DNA of 64,000 nt from Bin80 sp965207565 (GTDB lineage Bacteria > Bacteroidota > Rhodothermia > Rhodothermales > Bin80): assembly GCA_965207565.1 (NCBI GenBank), contig CBDBMQ010000001.1:178218-242217 (forward strand), given 5' to 3'. The notes below the pieces were generated by a model. That model did no database searches and had not been told where the DNA came from. It saw only the letters and a program-made list of their open reading frames with translations. Shown here in pieces: positions 1 to 8,778 of this stretch (positions within the stretch are counted from its first letter, which is position 1; each line of letters starts with the position of its first letter). The position numbers were made by a program, and so were the translations under genes.

Positions 1-2
1 CC

Positions 3-1955
3 GAGGAGGTCAAACAAAAAGGGCTGCATGCCGATGTACAGATGCCAGAGAATGCCCTTGATTCCGAGTTGATCAGCTACTTCCCGTTTGATCAGATATC
101 AAGTGACGCAACCCCGAACATGGCACCAGGAGGGGAAGAAGGCAAAACCGGTGGTGGCACCCTGACTTCCGTCAAGGGGCAGTTAGGAGAAGCCGTGAAT
201 TTCGACAGCGACTATGATTTTCTTGAGGTTGCCGAGGCAGGGAATTTTGAGCGAATTGATCCGTTTTCCGTTGCGGTATGGATTCGCCCCGATACCTCTG
301 GAGCCTACGCAAGAATTGTTGGTAATGCCTTCCACAAGAACACATACTGGCGGGGATGGGAAGTTTATCTTGACAGCCTGAATCACCTGTCTGTCCGACT
401 GATTCACGCACTTCCGCATAATTACCTGCATGTCCGCTCCAAAGAACCTGTCGCAGTCAACGACTGGACGCATACGGCATTCACGTATGACGGATCAAGC
501 CGGGCAAACGGCGTTCAGCTTTATTTGCAGGGCCAGCGTGTTCCGGCTAAGATTGAGTATGACAATCTCTACAAGAGCATCCTACCTGTAGATGGACTCT
601 ATCGTCTTACCAGCCGGCCACTGCGTATCGGGCGGAGTTACCGTGCGTTCGGGGGGGATGACGGCATCTTCATAGGGGATATGGATGAGCTGAGAATCTA
701 TGCCCGCCAACTCACTACCTCTGACATTGCAATGTTGGCTGACACATCTGTGCAAGGCGAGGAGTTGGCCGTATTTCTGAATTACTACGATCCGCATTAC
801 CAAGAGCTGCTCAAGGAACTCAAGGAAGCTCGCGCAAAGGAGGAAGTGGCAGTCAACGAAGTGATGGAGGTCATGGTGATGGAAGAGATGGCCGAGCCAA
901 GGCCCACTCATGTCCTTGAGCGTGGCCTCTATGACCAACCTCGAGACCAGGTTTCCCCGGGAACCCCCTCCGTCCTTGGTAGCCTATCGGACGATGCCCC
1001 TCCTACTCGCCTCGGATTAGCCGAATGGCTCTTCAGCCCAGAGCAACCACTGACTGCACGCGTCACCGTGAACCGCTACTGGATGATGTTCTTTGAACAG
1101 GGGCTCGTATCGACGCCAGAGGACTTTGGGAAACAGGGTGCCCTGCCCTCGCACCCGGCATTACTGGATTATCTGGCCGTCTCTTTTGTAAACTCCGGCT
1201 ATGATCTCAAGGCGTTCGTCAAGTCTATTGTGATGAGTGCTACCTATCGCCAATCCAGCCTTGCATCCCCGAAATTACAGGAACTGGATCCTACGAATGT
1301 GCTCCTTGCCAGAGGGCCACGCCATCGCCTGAGTGCAGAAATGATCCGGGATAACGCCTTATCCGCGAGTGGCCTGTTGATCAACCAGGTCGGCGGTCCC
1401 AGTGTGAAGCCCTACCAGCCTCCAGGATTATGGATCGAGAAAGGAAATTTTTCGCAATTTCTGCTCCGCTATGAGCAGGACGAGGGCGAAGCGCTCTACC
1501 GCCGCAGCCTATACACCTTTATCCGGCGAACTTCTCCCCCACCGACCATGCTGGTTTTTGATGCTCCAGATCGATCTACCTGTTTTGTACGGCGCCAGAA
1601 CACCAATACCCCACTCCAAGCGCTGGTCCTCATGAATGACCCGCAATTTGTTGAGGCATCACGTGCATTGGCCGAACGTGTCCAGCGGGAAATCCCCGGA
1701 GATATAGCCCTCCAGATTGAGCATGGCTTCCGGCTTGCTACCGGGCGCCGTCCCAATGAGAAGGAGGTCAAACTCATGACAGATCTGCATGCTCAGGAAA
1801 AAGAGCGCTTTGCCGAACATCCTGCCGACATTGACTCACTCTTTGCCGTTGGAGAACTGGTCGCAGATGCATCCCTTGATCGTACCAATACAGCTGCACT
1901 AACAATGGTTGCACAACTTATCTTGAACCACGATGAAGCCTACACCAAGCGTTGA
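3..1955 (+). CDS. LamG-DUF1553 domain protein (5' end outside window)
   Basis: The reading frame is open to the first base, so the gene begins before the window; the ATG at 42 is internal. The first ~230 visible residues look like a LamG/concanavalin-type jelly roll (LISYFPFD, VAVWIRPD, GDMDELRIYARQL). A DUF1553 domain follows (ARVTVNRYW, GLVSTPEDFGKQG, HPALLDYLA, TPLQALVLMNDPQFVEA, SLFAVGELVADAS near the end). In Planctomycetes and Verrucomicrobia such proteins usually have a cytochrome-c-like and DUF1549 part upstream, expected before base 1. The next gene is DUF1501, the usual partner, and starts 8 bases after this stop. Function is not established; a role in degrading complex extracellular material is only inferred from such genomes. 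Confidence 0.85.
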   Translation, partial: EEVKQKGLHADVQMPENALDSELISYFPFDQISSDATPNMAPGGEEGKTGGGTLTSVKGQLGEAVNFDSDYDFLEVAEAGNFERIDPFSVAVWIRPDTSGAYARIVGNAFHKNTYWRGWEVYLDSLNHLSVRLIHALPHNYLHVRSKEPVAVNDWTHTAFTYDGSSRANGVQLYLQGQRVPAKIEYDNLYKSILPVDGLYRLTSRPLRIGRSYRAFGGDDGIFIGDMDELRIYARQLTTSDIAMLADTSVQGEELAVFLNYYDPHYQELLKELKEARAKEEVAVNEVMEVMVMEEMAEPRPTHVLERGLYDQPRDQVSPGTPSVLGSLSDDAPPTRLGLAEWLFSPEQPLTARVTVNRYWMMFFEQGLVSTPEDFGKQGALPSHPALLDYLAVSFVNSGYDLKAFVKSIVMSATYRQSSLASPKLQELDPTNVLLARGPRHRLSAEMIRDNALSASGLLINQVGGPSVKPYQPPGLWIEKGNFSQFLLRYEQDEGEALYRRSLYTFIRRTSPPPTMLVFDAPDRSTCFVRRQNTNTPLQALVLMNDPQFVEASRALAERVQREIPGDIALQIEHGFRLATGRRPNEKEVKLMTDLHAQEKERFAEHPADIDSLFAVGELVADASLDRTNTAALTMVAQLILNHDEAYTKR

Positions 1956-1963
1956 TAGCCGCC

Positions 1964-3418
1964 ATGCATGAATGTCATAATTACGATCAGCAATATACCC
2001 GTCGAGATTTCCTGACGCGCACGACACTTGGGCTTGGTGCGGCAACGCTGGCCTCACTCCTCAACCCGATATCTGCCACCGGTGCGCAGGTCAGTGGCGA
2101 TCCAGTGCCAGGAATCCTCGGAACAACCCACTTCCCTGCACGGGTCAAGCGTGTGATTTACCTGCTGCAAAGCGGTGCGCCATCACAGTTGGATCTCTTT
2201 GATTACAAGCCTGCCCTGGAGTCTTATCACGGTGAGGAACTACCACCATCTGTACGTGGCATGCAACGACTGACCGGCATGACTGCTGGGCAGAAAAGCT
2301 TTCCGATGGTGCAGTCTCCCTTTTCCTTTGCGCAGCATGGAGATAGCGGTGCATGGATCAGCAACCTGATGCCCTATACATCCCAGGTTGTGGATGAACT
2401 CTGCTTCGTTCGCTCCATGTACACCGATGCCATCAATCATGACCCTGCGATCACGTTCCTGCAAAGCGGCTCTCAGCAACCCGGCCGTCCTTCCATGGGT
2501 TCATGGCTGAGCTACGGTCTGGGAAGTGAGAATGCCAATTTACCCTCGTTCGTAGTGCTGGTCACCAAAGATAAAATGGGCCAACCATTGTATTCCAGAC
2601 TATGGGGGAACGGTTTTTTGGCATCGCGACATCAGGGAGTGCAGTTTCGCGCGGGCAAGGACCCCGTGCTCTATTTGAGCAACCCTCCAGGGATTACCCA
2701 GGGGGATCGCGAGCGACATATGCGTGCACTGCGTGAACTCCAGGAACTACAACTGGAGCAACTCCAGGACCCAGAAATCGAAACCAAGATTGCGCAGTAC
2801 GAAATGGCCTTCCGTATGCAGACTTCTGTGCCGGAGGTCACTGCTATTGAGGATGAACCCGATTCAACCTTTGCCCTCTATGGAGACGATGCCCGAGAGG
2901 CGGGCACGTTTGCAGCTAACTGTCTGTTAGCACGACGGCTTGCCGAACGCGGCGTGCGCTTCATCCAACTCTACCACCAAGGCTGGGACCACCATGGCGG
3001 ACTTTATGGTGCGATCCAGAATCAGGCCAGAGAAACTGATCAGGCCTCGGCAGCGCTGGTCCTGGATCTCAAGCAGCGTGGATTACTGGACGATACACTC
3101 GTCATCTGGGGCGGCGAGTTTGGGAGAACCAATTACTCCCAGGGACGCCTGACCCGGGAGGGATTTGGACGAGATCACCATCCACGCTGTTTTACGTTGT
3201 GGATGACCGGTGGTGGAATCAAGAAAGGGTTCTCCTACGGTGAAACCGATGAACTCGGATACAATATTGCGCGCAATCCCGTGCATGTGCATGATTTTCA
3301 GGCAACCATTCTGCATCTCCTCGGCGTTGATCATGAGCGTCTCACCTTCCGGCATCAAGGACGGCGATACCGCCTGACCGATGTTTTCGGGAACGTAGTC
3401 CATGACCTTCTGACCTAA
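1964..3418 (+). CDS. DUF1501 domain protein with Tat signal
   Basis: About 484 residues. The N-terminus carries a twin-arginine signal (TRRDFLTRTTLGLG) followed by a hydrophobic Ala/Leu stretch, so export in folded form is likely. The body matches the DUF1501 family, which is related to the alkaline phosphatase/sulfatase fold: VIYLLQSGAPSQLDLFDYKP, CFVRSMYTDAINHDPA, GGEFGRTNYSQGR and a late HVHDFQATILHLLGVDH motif. I chose ATG 1964 because it puts the RR motif near residue 15; a TTG at 1952 in the same frame overlaps the preceding stop. It forms a two-gene unit with the DUF1553 gene upstream. The enzymatic activity of the family is unknown; the late Asp/His-rich motifs resemble metal ligands. 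Confidence 0.88.
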   Translation: MHECHNYDQQYTRRDFLTRTTLGLGAATLASLLNPISATGAQVSGDPVPGILGTTHFPARVKRVIYLLQSGAPSQLDLFDYKPALESYHGEELPPSVRGMQRLTGMTAGQKSFPMVQSPFSFAQHGDSGAWISNLMPYTSQVVDELCFVRSMYTDAINHDPAITFLQSGSQQPGRPSMGSWLSYGLGSENANLPSFVVLVTKDKMGQPLYSRLWGNGFLASRHQGVQFRAGKDPVLYLSNPPGITQGDRERHMRALRELQELQLEQLQDPEIETKIAQYEMAFRMQTSVPEVTAIEDEPDSTFALYGDDAREAGTFAANCLLARRLAERGVRFIQLYHQGWDHHGGLYGAIQNQARETDQASAALVLDLKQRGLLDDTLVIWGGEFGRTNYSQGRLTREGFGRDHHPRCFTLWMTGGGIKKGFSYGETDELGYNIARNPVHVHDFQATILHLLGVDHERLTFRHQGRRYRLTDVFGNVVHDLLT

Positions 3419-3800
3419 ACTTCCGAGAAGTTCATCCTCTTGGTCTCATATCTCAGGGCAGACCTTAGAGATTGGAGCCATGATTGTGAGGCCATAGATC
3501 CGGTACAACGACTTCGCTCATTCGCTCAATAGATAAGGATAGAGATTCCTACGCAACCCCGCCTTCTTTCGCTTGGACAGACCCTTTTTCTTGAATAGGT
3601 GATATAAATCCACTGCAATGATTAAAAAAGCTATTCATCTCATCCTGACTATCCTAATGAAGAGGATTATTTTTTGCAATTCTGCCGAAAGCTACAAAAT
3701 ATATGTGATGGCGAAGGTGCAATAGGTTTTTTCTGACAGCTTTTTTCTCATGGTGAATTCTCTAATTGTAAAGTGGCTCACTATTCAGGATAGAGCTCCG
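3419..3800. other. AT-rich non-coding gap between convergent genes
   Basis: This stretch separates the plus-strand DUF1501 gene from the end of the minus-strand glucan locus. It is rich in A/T runs (around 3620-3680 and 3730-3750). A short stem, AACTTC/GAAGTT, directly follows the DUF1501 stop but has no T tract. I see no convincing gene, RNA or repeat. Confidence 0.5.
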
Positions 3801-5756
3801 TTAGTTCGATGCCTTAGAGCGACTGGCCAATAAGCGCTGCAGAGCAAGTCCCGATTCATGTGCTGGATCCAACTCCAACAGTGCCTGCACCGCCTCATTT
3901 GCACCGGCCCAATTCCCTTGAAGTACATGATTGCGGGCTAGCTGTACTTGAAATTCAGGAGCCTCTGGATCTAAAAATGTCGCCCGCTCAAAGTGCTCCT
4001 CCGCAAGCTCTAATTGCCTCTTGCGCTGGTACAGAATGCCCAGACGGAAATGTATACTGGCAGACTCTTCAAGGTCATTGGCAGCACCATAGTAGTCCAC
4101 TGCTTCATCCAAACGCCCCTGTGCTGCGAGTGCACCCGCTGCATAAGCATATGGCAAAGCCAGATAGGGGTACTCCTGGAGCAGTGCGAGACTCGCCTTC
4201 AGGGCAAGATGGTACGCACGCTGTTCGACATAATATGCCCGCAACCGGTCCGTAGCCGCAAACCATGTCAGTTCTCCATCATCCAGTGCATGTGCAAGCT
4301 CTTCCGCCATGGAAGAGGTCCTCATGGTATCCAAACCTACATCCAAGTCCGCGTCCAGTGGTTGGAAAGGCCAGGAGTTTAGGAGTTTCTGCAAACGTAA
4401 CTCCCCGAAAATGGAATCAACCTGGGTAAAAAGTACTTCCGATCGAGCAATCCCCCTGGGTACATAATTCAACCGCTGGCCACCGATCCGGGATTCGTAT
4501 ACCGCATCGTAAAACGCATCGGCAAACACGAAATACCCCTCCAGATTCGGATGCAGATGCTCCAGCATCAGGTCCGACCCAATAATATTCTCATTTGCCC
4601 GTTCCCGTAGAGAGCCTTGTGTGTCAACAAGAGTCGCTCCTGCATCTGCAGCCTCTTCCCTGATGATCTGATTCACCTCTTCTGTCGCCCGAAACCGCAG
4701 CTGATCCAGATCTTTTGCCATAATATAGGCTTGGCGGGCCTGGACATAGTCTCCCTGCATATCCAGCAGCGTTCCCAAAGCGAACCATGATTGTGCAGCC
4801 ATGGAGTCCAGCGCAACGACTGCGCGCATTCGTTCAATGGATGAGAGCAGGGATTCAGCACGCAACGCCTCCTCATAGGCTCTTTCCCATTGGTCTGGAT
4901 TGGTAGAAGGCATCAGTCCACTTTGGAACGGGGGATGGGTACGTTCATTACTGGCAACCGTACCAATAAATACCGGTATGTCATGCTGCTGGTACTTACC
5001 CAGGATGCTGCGCAGGTTTCCCCTGAACTGCTGCATCCCAGCCTGATACGTATCCGAATCCAGTTCAATCTCCTGCCTTCGAACCATTCGTTCCATCAAG
5101 GTGGATGAATCGTCCGGATTCCGACTTACCACTTGTGCAGCCTGGCTCAACCCACTTCGAATCAACTGGAGTATGCGCCATGACTGAAGCCGGAGATACA
5201 GATTCACTACATGACGATTCCGTCCCAGGGATTGTGACGAGCCCACACCAAGCGCACCATAGAATTCGTTATGTCCGGCGTAGATCAGGACTGCATCTGG
5301 AGACTGGTCAAGTATTTCATCCACCTGATCCAAGATCGTATAGGAATTGACCGCTGCCATCGCGACGTTGACCAATTCCACCCTGCGTTCCGGCCAAGTC
5401 TGCTGAAGGCGCTGCTCCAGCATGCGCGAGAAACTACCCCCATAGTAGTATGGATAACCGGCAGCACTGGACCCCCCCTGAACAAAGATCCGCAGTGTGG
5501 TACTGTCTCTCTCTGCACGAAAGACATCGTGAAGCCCTGTTGGAACCCGGACTTCCTGATTGAAATAACGATGGGCGACCTCACGGTTCATGACAAGATA
5601 ATCCGGGGCAGCCTCTACAGGCGTAAATAGAGGGTAATCCTGACCAAAGCCAATGATCCGCAGCCCGCCCTCAAGAAGTATAAAAAAGAGTATAGGGATG
5701 CTCCACATCAGCACGTAAAACACCCACTTACTTTCTATGCTGTCTCTTTGAGACAT
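3801..5756 (-). CDS. Membrane-anchored SGNH-hydrolase-like protein with TPR repeats
   Basis: 651 residues. One N-terminal membrane segment (about 11-31) precedes a GDSL/SGNH-type domain: FVQGGSSAAG (candidate nucleophile Ser96/97), IYAGHNEFYG in place of the usual GxND (161-164), and LEHLHPNLEGY carrying the late His near residue 402. The last ~150 residues are TPR-like (IHFRLGILYQRKRQLELAEE, FQVQLARNHVLQGNWAGANE). The ATG overlaps the alpha-amylase stop by one base (TGATG), so it is the last gene of the glucan locus. SGNH proteins of this layout are often annotated as esterases or lipases; removal of acyl groups from glycans is a guess from context. The active-site blocks are present in altered form, so catalysis is plausible but unproven. 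Confidence 0.8.
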   Translation of the reverse strand: MSQRDSIESKWVFYVLMWSIPILFFILLEGGLRIIGFGQDYPLFTPVEAAPDYLVMNREVAHRYFNQEVRVPTGLHDVFRAERDSTTLRIFVQGGSSAAGYPYYYGGSFSRMLEQRLQQTWPERRVELVNVAMAAVNSYTILDQVDEILDQSPDAVLIYAGHNEFYGALGVGSSQSLGRNRHVVNLYLRLQSWRILQLIRSGLSQAAQVVSRNPDDSSTLMERMVRRQEIELDSDTYQAGMQQFRGNLRSILGKYQQHDIPVFIGTVASNERTHPPFQSGLMPSTNPDQWERAYEEALRAESLLSSIERMRAVVALDSMAAQSWFALGTLLDMQGDYVQARQAYIMAKDLDQLRFRATEEVNQIIREEAADAGATLVDTQGSLRERANENIIGSDLMLEHLHPNLEGYFVFADAFYDAVYESRIGGQRLNYVPRGIARSEVLFTQVDSIFGELRLQKLLNSWPFQPLDADLDVGLDTMRTSSMAEELAHALDDGELTWFAATDRLRAYYVEQRAYHLALKASLALLQEYPYLALPYAYAAGALAAQGRLDEAVDYYGAANDLEESASIHFRLGILYQRKRQLELAEEHFERATFLDPEAPEFQVQLARNHVLQGNWAGANEAVQALLELDPAHESGLALQRLLASRSKASN

Positions 5757-8644
5757 CAGCGAACAAGGGCCACAGAGAGTGCGACCGGGCCGGATTTCCC
5801 CGTCATTCGGACGGTATACAAGCCGCTTGAAAGCCCTCCGGCCTCAAAGAGGATCGAATGTACTCCCGCAGGCATATCATCATTCACGAGCGTAGATACT
5901 CGGCGCCCAAGTACATCATAGACCTCAATCTGAACCTTCTGAGGTTGATCCAAACTGAATTCTAACGTCACCTGATCCCGGAACGGATTTGGATAACCAC
6001 TCCTCAAGATATACTCCGACGGTGCCGGGATTGGGGAAGTAGACCCTACCGTAATCAGTCCAGGTGCAGGTGGAGGCAATCTCTTGGATGTATAGATATG
6101 AAACTCACCTGGCTGAAGTTCTTGAGGTAAACTCCCGGTCACATTCAACGAATCTCCAGAGTAGTAATCGTACCAATAGACTGGAGGCGTGGAGAGCCTC
6201 ACGGCGTTCGCGGTGGGCACGACCCCAAAATTCCCAATAATAACTGCCTGCATGTCCGTCGCATCATGACGGAGGTGGATACGTTTTGCCGGCCCGGATA
6301 ACTGCATGGACACCTCTGTTTCTGTGCTGCGGAAGATTGGGTTTTCTCTTCGTATTTGAAGAAGAGATGACCATGCATCGTACAGGCGTTTTCGAAGAGG
6401 ATCGTCGTAGTAATCCCAACGGATTGGTTTGCTATCTATACGACCTACGGTAAACGAAGGGCAATCTCCCGGTCGCAGACACTCTTCCCCCCGCCTGCCG
6501 TACCCATATCCCAGTTCTCCAAACTGCCATAACATGCGAGGGCCCGGAAGCAAAAAATGAAACGCTCCAGCCATCTTTAAACGATCCAGTGCGATCGGCA
6601 CATGCCGAACATTGTACGTGCCCTGATTCTCTGCCCGTAACGGTGAACAGGCCCCGCCGCCCCCCGGTGAACGCTCACATGCCCCGTAACTGCGCATCTT
6701 GTACATCATCCACTGCTCATCATGACTCTCCATGTAGACAATAACATGTGGCAGATCCCAGTCTCTGCCCCCGGCTCCGTAATAGGCCCGTTCAAAGTTG
6801 CTGTTCTGATTATATCCCATGAGCGCTTCCGAAAACGGATGCGTCACATTACTCCACACCATCATTCCAGGGTGCCCACGGTCTATACCATATTGAGCCA
6901 GCTCTCTTTCTTCACGCTCATGTGTCCAGTGCTCCAGGATAATATATGCCTGAGGATTTACCTCCCACATGGCATCGGCCATTCGCTTGATCAAACGGAT
7001 GCGGGATGGATCATAGCTATCCCATGCGTTAAAATCAGGTCCTGTATCACGCTGGGTAAAGCCCTTGGACAAATCGAAGCGGAATCCGTCTACATTGAAT
7101 TCCGTCAACCAATATGCATTCACACGATCCAACCAGTATTGGGTATAGGGATGCTCGTGATTCAGGTCAAAAAATACATTGTATGCATGCGTGGGAGGGA
7201 TATTGATCCATGGGTTTGCATCCGAGGCACCATAAAGTAGAACCAGGGGGGAGGGGACATCCACATGATTATACACCACATCCAGAAACACAGCAATCCC
7301 ACGCTCATGGGCGGCATCAACAAATCGCTTCAGATCCTCCGCAGGGCCATAGTACTTGTCCGGGGCAAAGAAAAAATTGGGCTGATAACCCCAATTCAAG
7401 TTCCCCCCAAACTCAGCGATTGGCATCAACTCAATGGCATTGATGCCAAGCCGCTCCAGGTATCCTAGTGTATCGGTCAATGTCGCCCAATCATGGTTCC
7501 TCAGAAAATCCCGAAGAAGGAGTTCGTAGATCACGAGCTCTTCGGGAGCTGCTGCAGCGAAGTCCGTTACTTTCCATGGATAAGAAGACTGCCCGGTCTG
7601 CAGGACAGACACAGGACCCGTGGTTTGCCCATGGGGGTATGGTTTCAGGTTCGGGTACGTAGATGCAGAAATGTGCTCATCATGGATTGGATCCAGAATC
7701 AGCGTCGAAAACATATCCGCAAATCGCAGCTCACCATCCGCCACGTACTGATAGCCGACCTCTTGCGCGGGGGACAGGTTTTCGATCGGCAACCACCAAT
7801 GCACGCTGTCAGGGCGGGGCGCATCTCGGTACATGAGCCCCATATCTGCGATCTGCCAATCATTAAAGTCGCCGATCGCATGCATAAAACATTTATCTGG
7901 CGCAAACACGGAGAGCGTGACCCTGGATGGATCGGAAGGATCATAGTTCGCACCATCCTCAATACCAGCCGGGCGGGGACGATCCACCACGTTGGGGGGA
8001 ATGGTCCCAATAGAGTCGGTCGCCGTATTCCCCGCACTGTCAACTGCCGTGATGGTGAATTTCGGATTACACGACGCCGGACTGCCCAAGGGGTAATTGA
8101 GGATGCCGTCTTCATAGAATGGAAGACCATCAATTTTCTCACCATTGACGCCCACTGTCAGACTGGTGATTGCGGTTGAGGAAAATATCCCTGCACTGAC
8201 TGCAGTAACGGCTCCATCATCGTCTGGCTGCCAAGCCATTTGGAAAACCATTGGATCCGCAACCTCAACAATGGAATTATTGTGGTCATTTGTATTGATT
8301 CGATCATTCAGTGGATCCGTGATCCATGCATAGTTACTGCCAGAGTCATTGAAGTGCACATGTACCTTGTACTGGTACGAACGACCAACCTCCAGTGTAT
8401 GCGTATAGAGCCACTGCCCAAGATCATGATCATAGGACATCTGCGAAGGTGCGCCGACGGCGATACGCCCACCACTGTTCGGCCCCCAACCGTTAAACTC
8501 ACTCGGCAAAAATGCACGCACGACGTCGTGATCTGGAATCCAGCGGAAGGTGACCTCCAGGGACTGCGCACGACTCACCCCGTGAACCGCCAGCAGCAGC
8601 AACAACGCGAAAGTGATTTTATGGATGGGCCGGAGTGTACTCAC
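5756..8644 (-). CDS. Secreted GH13 alpha-amylase with T9SS sorting domain
   Basis: 962 residues with a GTG start; no better in-frame ATG precedes the signal peptide (FALLLLLAVHGVSRAQ). Two N-terminal beta-sandwich segments carry carbohydrate-module-like signatures (SEFNGWGP, GDFNDWQ). The GH13 barrel has all four conserved regions: FLDVVYNHVD; GFRFDLSKGF (nucleophile Asp, about residue 522); IILEHW (acid/base Glu, about 569); YMESHDEQ (Asp, about 641). The C-terminus is a type A T9SS domain (SGYPNPFRDQVTLEFSL, VYDVLGRRVSTLV), so the enzyme is expected to cross the outer membrane by T9SS and act on starch or related alpha-glucans at the surface or outside. A terminator hairpin lies 12 bases before its start, and its stop overlaps the SGNH gene. 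Confidence 0.93.
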   Translation of the reverse strand: MSTLRPIHKITFALLLLLAVHGVSRAQSLEVTFRWIPDHDVVRAFLPSEFNGWGPNSGGRIAVGAPSQMSYDHDLGQWLYTHTLEVGRSYQYKVHVHFNDSGSNYAWITDPLNDRINTNDHNNSIVEVADPMVFQMAWQPDDDGAVTAVSAGIFSSTAITSLTVGVNGEKIDGLPFYEDGILNYPLGSPASCNPKFTITAVDSAGNTATDSIGTIPPNVVDRPRPAGIEDGANYDPSDPSRVTLSVFAPDKCFMHAIGDFNDWQIADMGLMYRDAPRPDSVHWWLPIENLSPAQEVGYQYVADGELRFADMFSTLILDPIHDEHISASTYPNLKPYPHGQTTGPVSVLQTGQSSYPWKVTDFAAAAPEELVIYELLLRDFLRNHDWATLTDTLGYLERLGINAIELMPIAEFGGNLNWGYQPNFFFAPDKYYGPAEDLKRFVDAAHERGIAVFLDVVYNHVDVPSPLVLLYGASDANPWINIPPTHAYNVFFDLNHEHPYTQYWLDRVNAYWLTEFNVDGFRFDLSKGFTQRDTGPDFNAWDSYDPSRIRLIKRMADAMWEVNPQAYIILEHWTHEREERELAQYGIDRGHPGMMVWSNVTHPFSEALMGYNQNSNFERAYYGAGGRDWDLPHVIVYMESHDEQWMMYKMRSYGACERSPGGGGACSPLRAENQGTYNVRHVPIALDRLKMAGAFHFLLPGPRMLWQFGELGYGYGRRGEECLRPGDCPSFTVGRIDSKPIRWDYYDDPLRKRLYDAWSSLLQIRRENPIFRSTETEVSMQLSGPAKRIHLRHDATDMQAVIIGNFGVVPTANAVRLSTPPVYWYDYYSGDSLNVTGSLPQELQPGEFHIYTSKRLPPPAPGLITVGSTSPIPAPSEYILRSGYPNPFRDQVTLEFSLDQPQKVQIEVYDVLGRRVSTLVNDDMPAGVHSILFEAGGLSSGLYTVRMTGKSGPVALSVALVR

Positions 8645-8655
8645 TTCGTCCTAGT

Positions 8656-8693
8656 AAAAAAGGATTGTCCGGCAGATACGCCGGACAATCCTT
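8656..8693 (-). terminator. Strong intrinsic terminator between binding-protein and amylase genes
   Basis: A perfect 14-bp inverted repeat (8660-8673 and 8680-8693, AAGGATTGTCCGGC arm) with a 6-base loop is followed, on the minus strand, by a T tract at 8656-8660. It ends 12 bases before the amylase GTG. It should end most transcripts of the upstream glucan genes, with the amylase made by read-through or from a separate promoter. Confidence 0.85.
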
Positions 8694-8778
8694 CTTGATT
8701 CACTCCTGACTCACTCGAAACGTCACAAACCCGAGATGCGTCGTCTACAACTTTGCCAAGTAGTCTGATAATCCCCAG

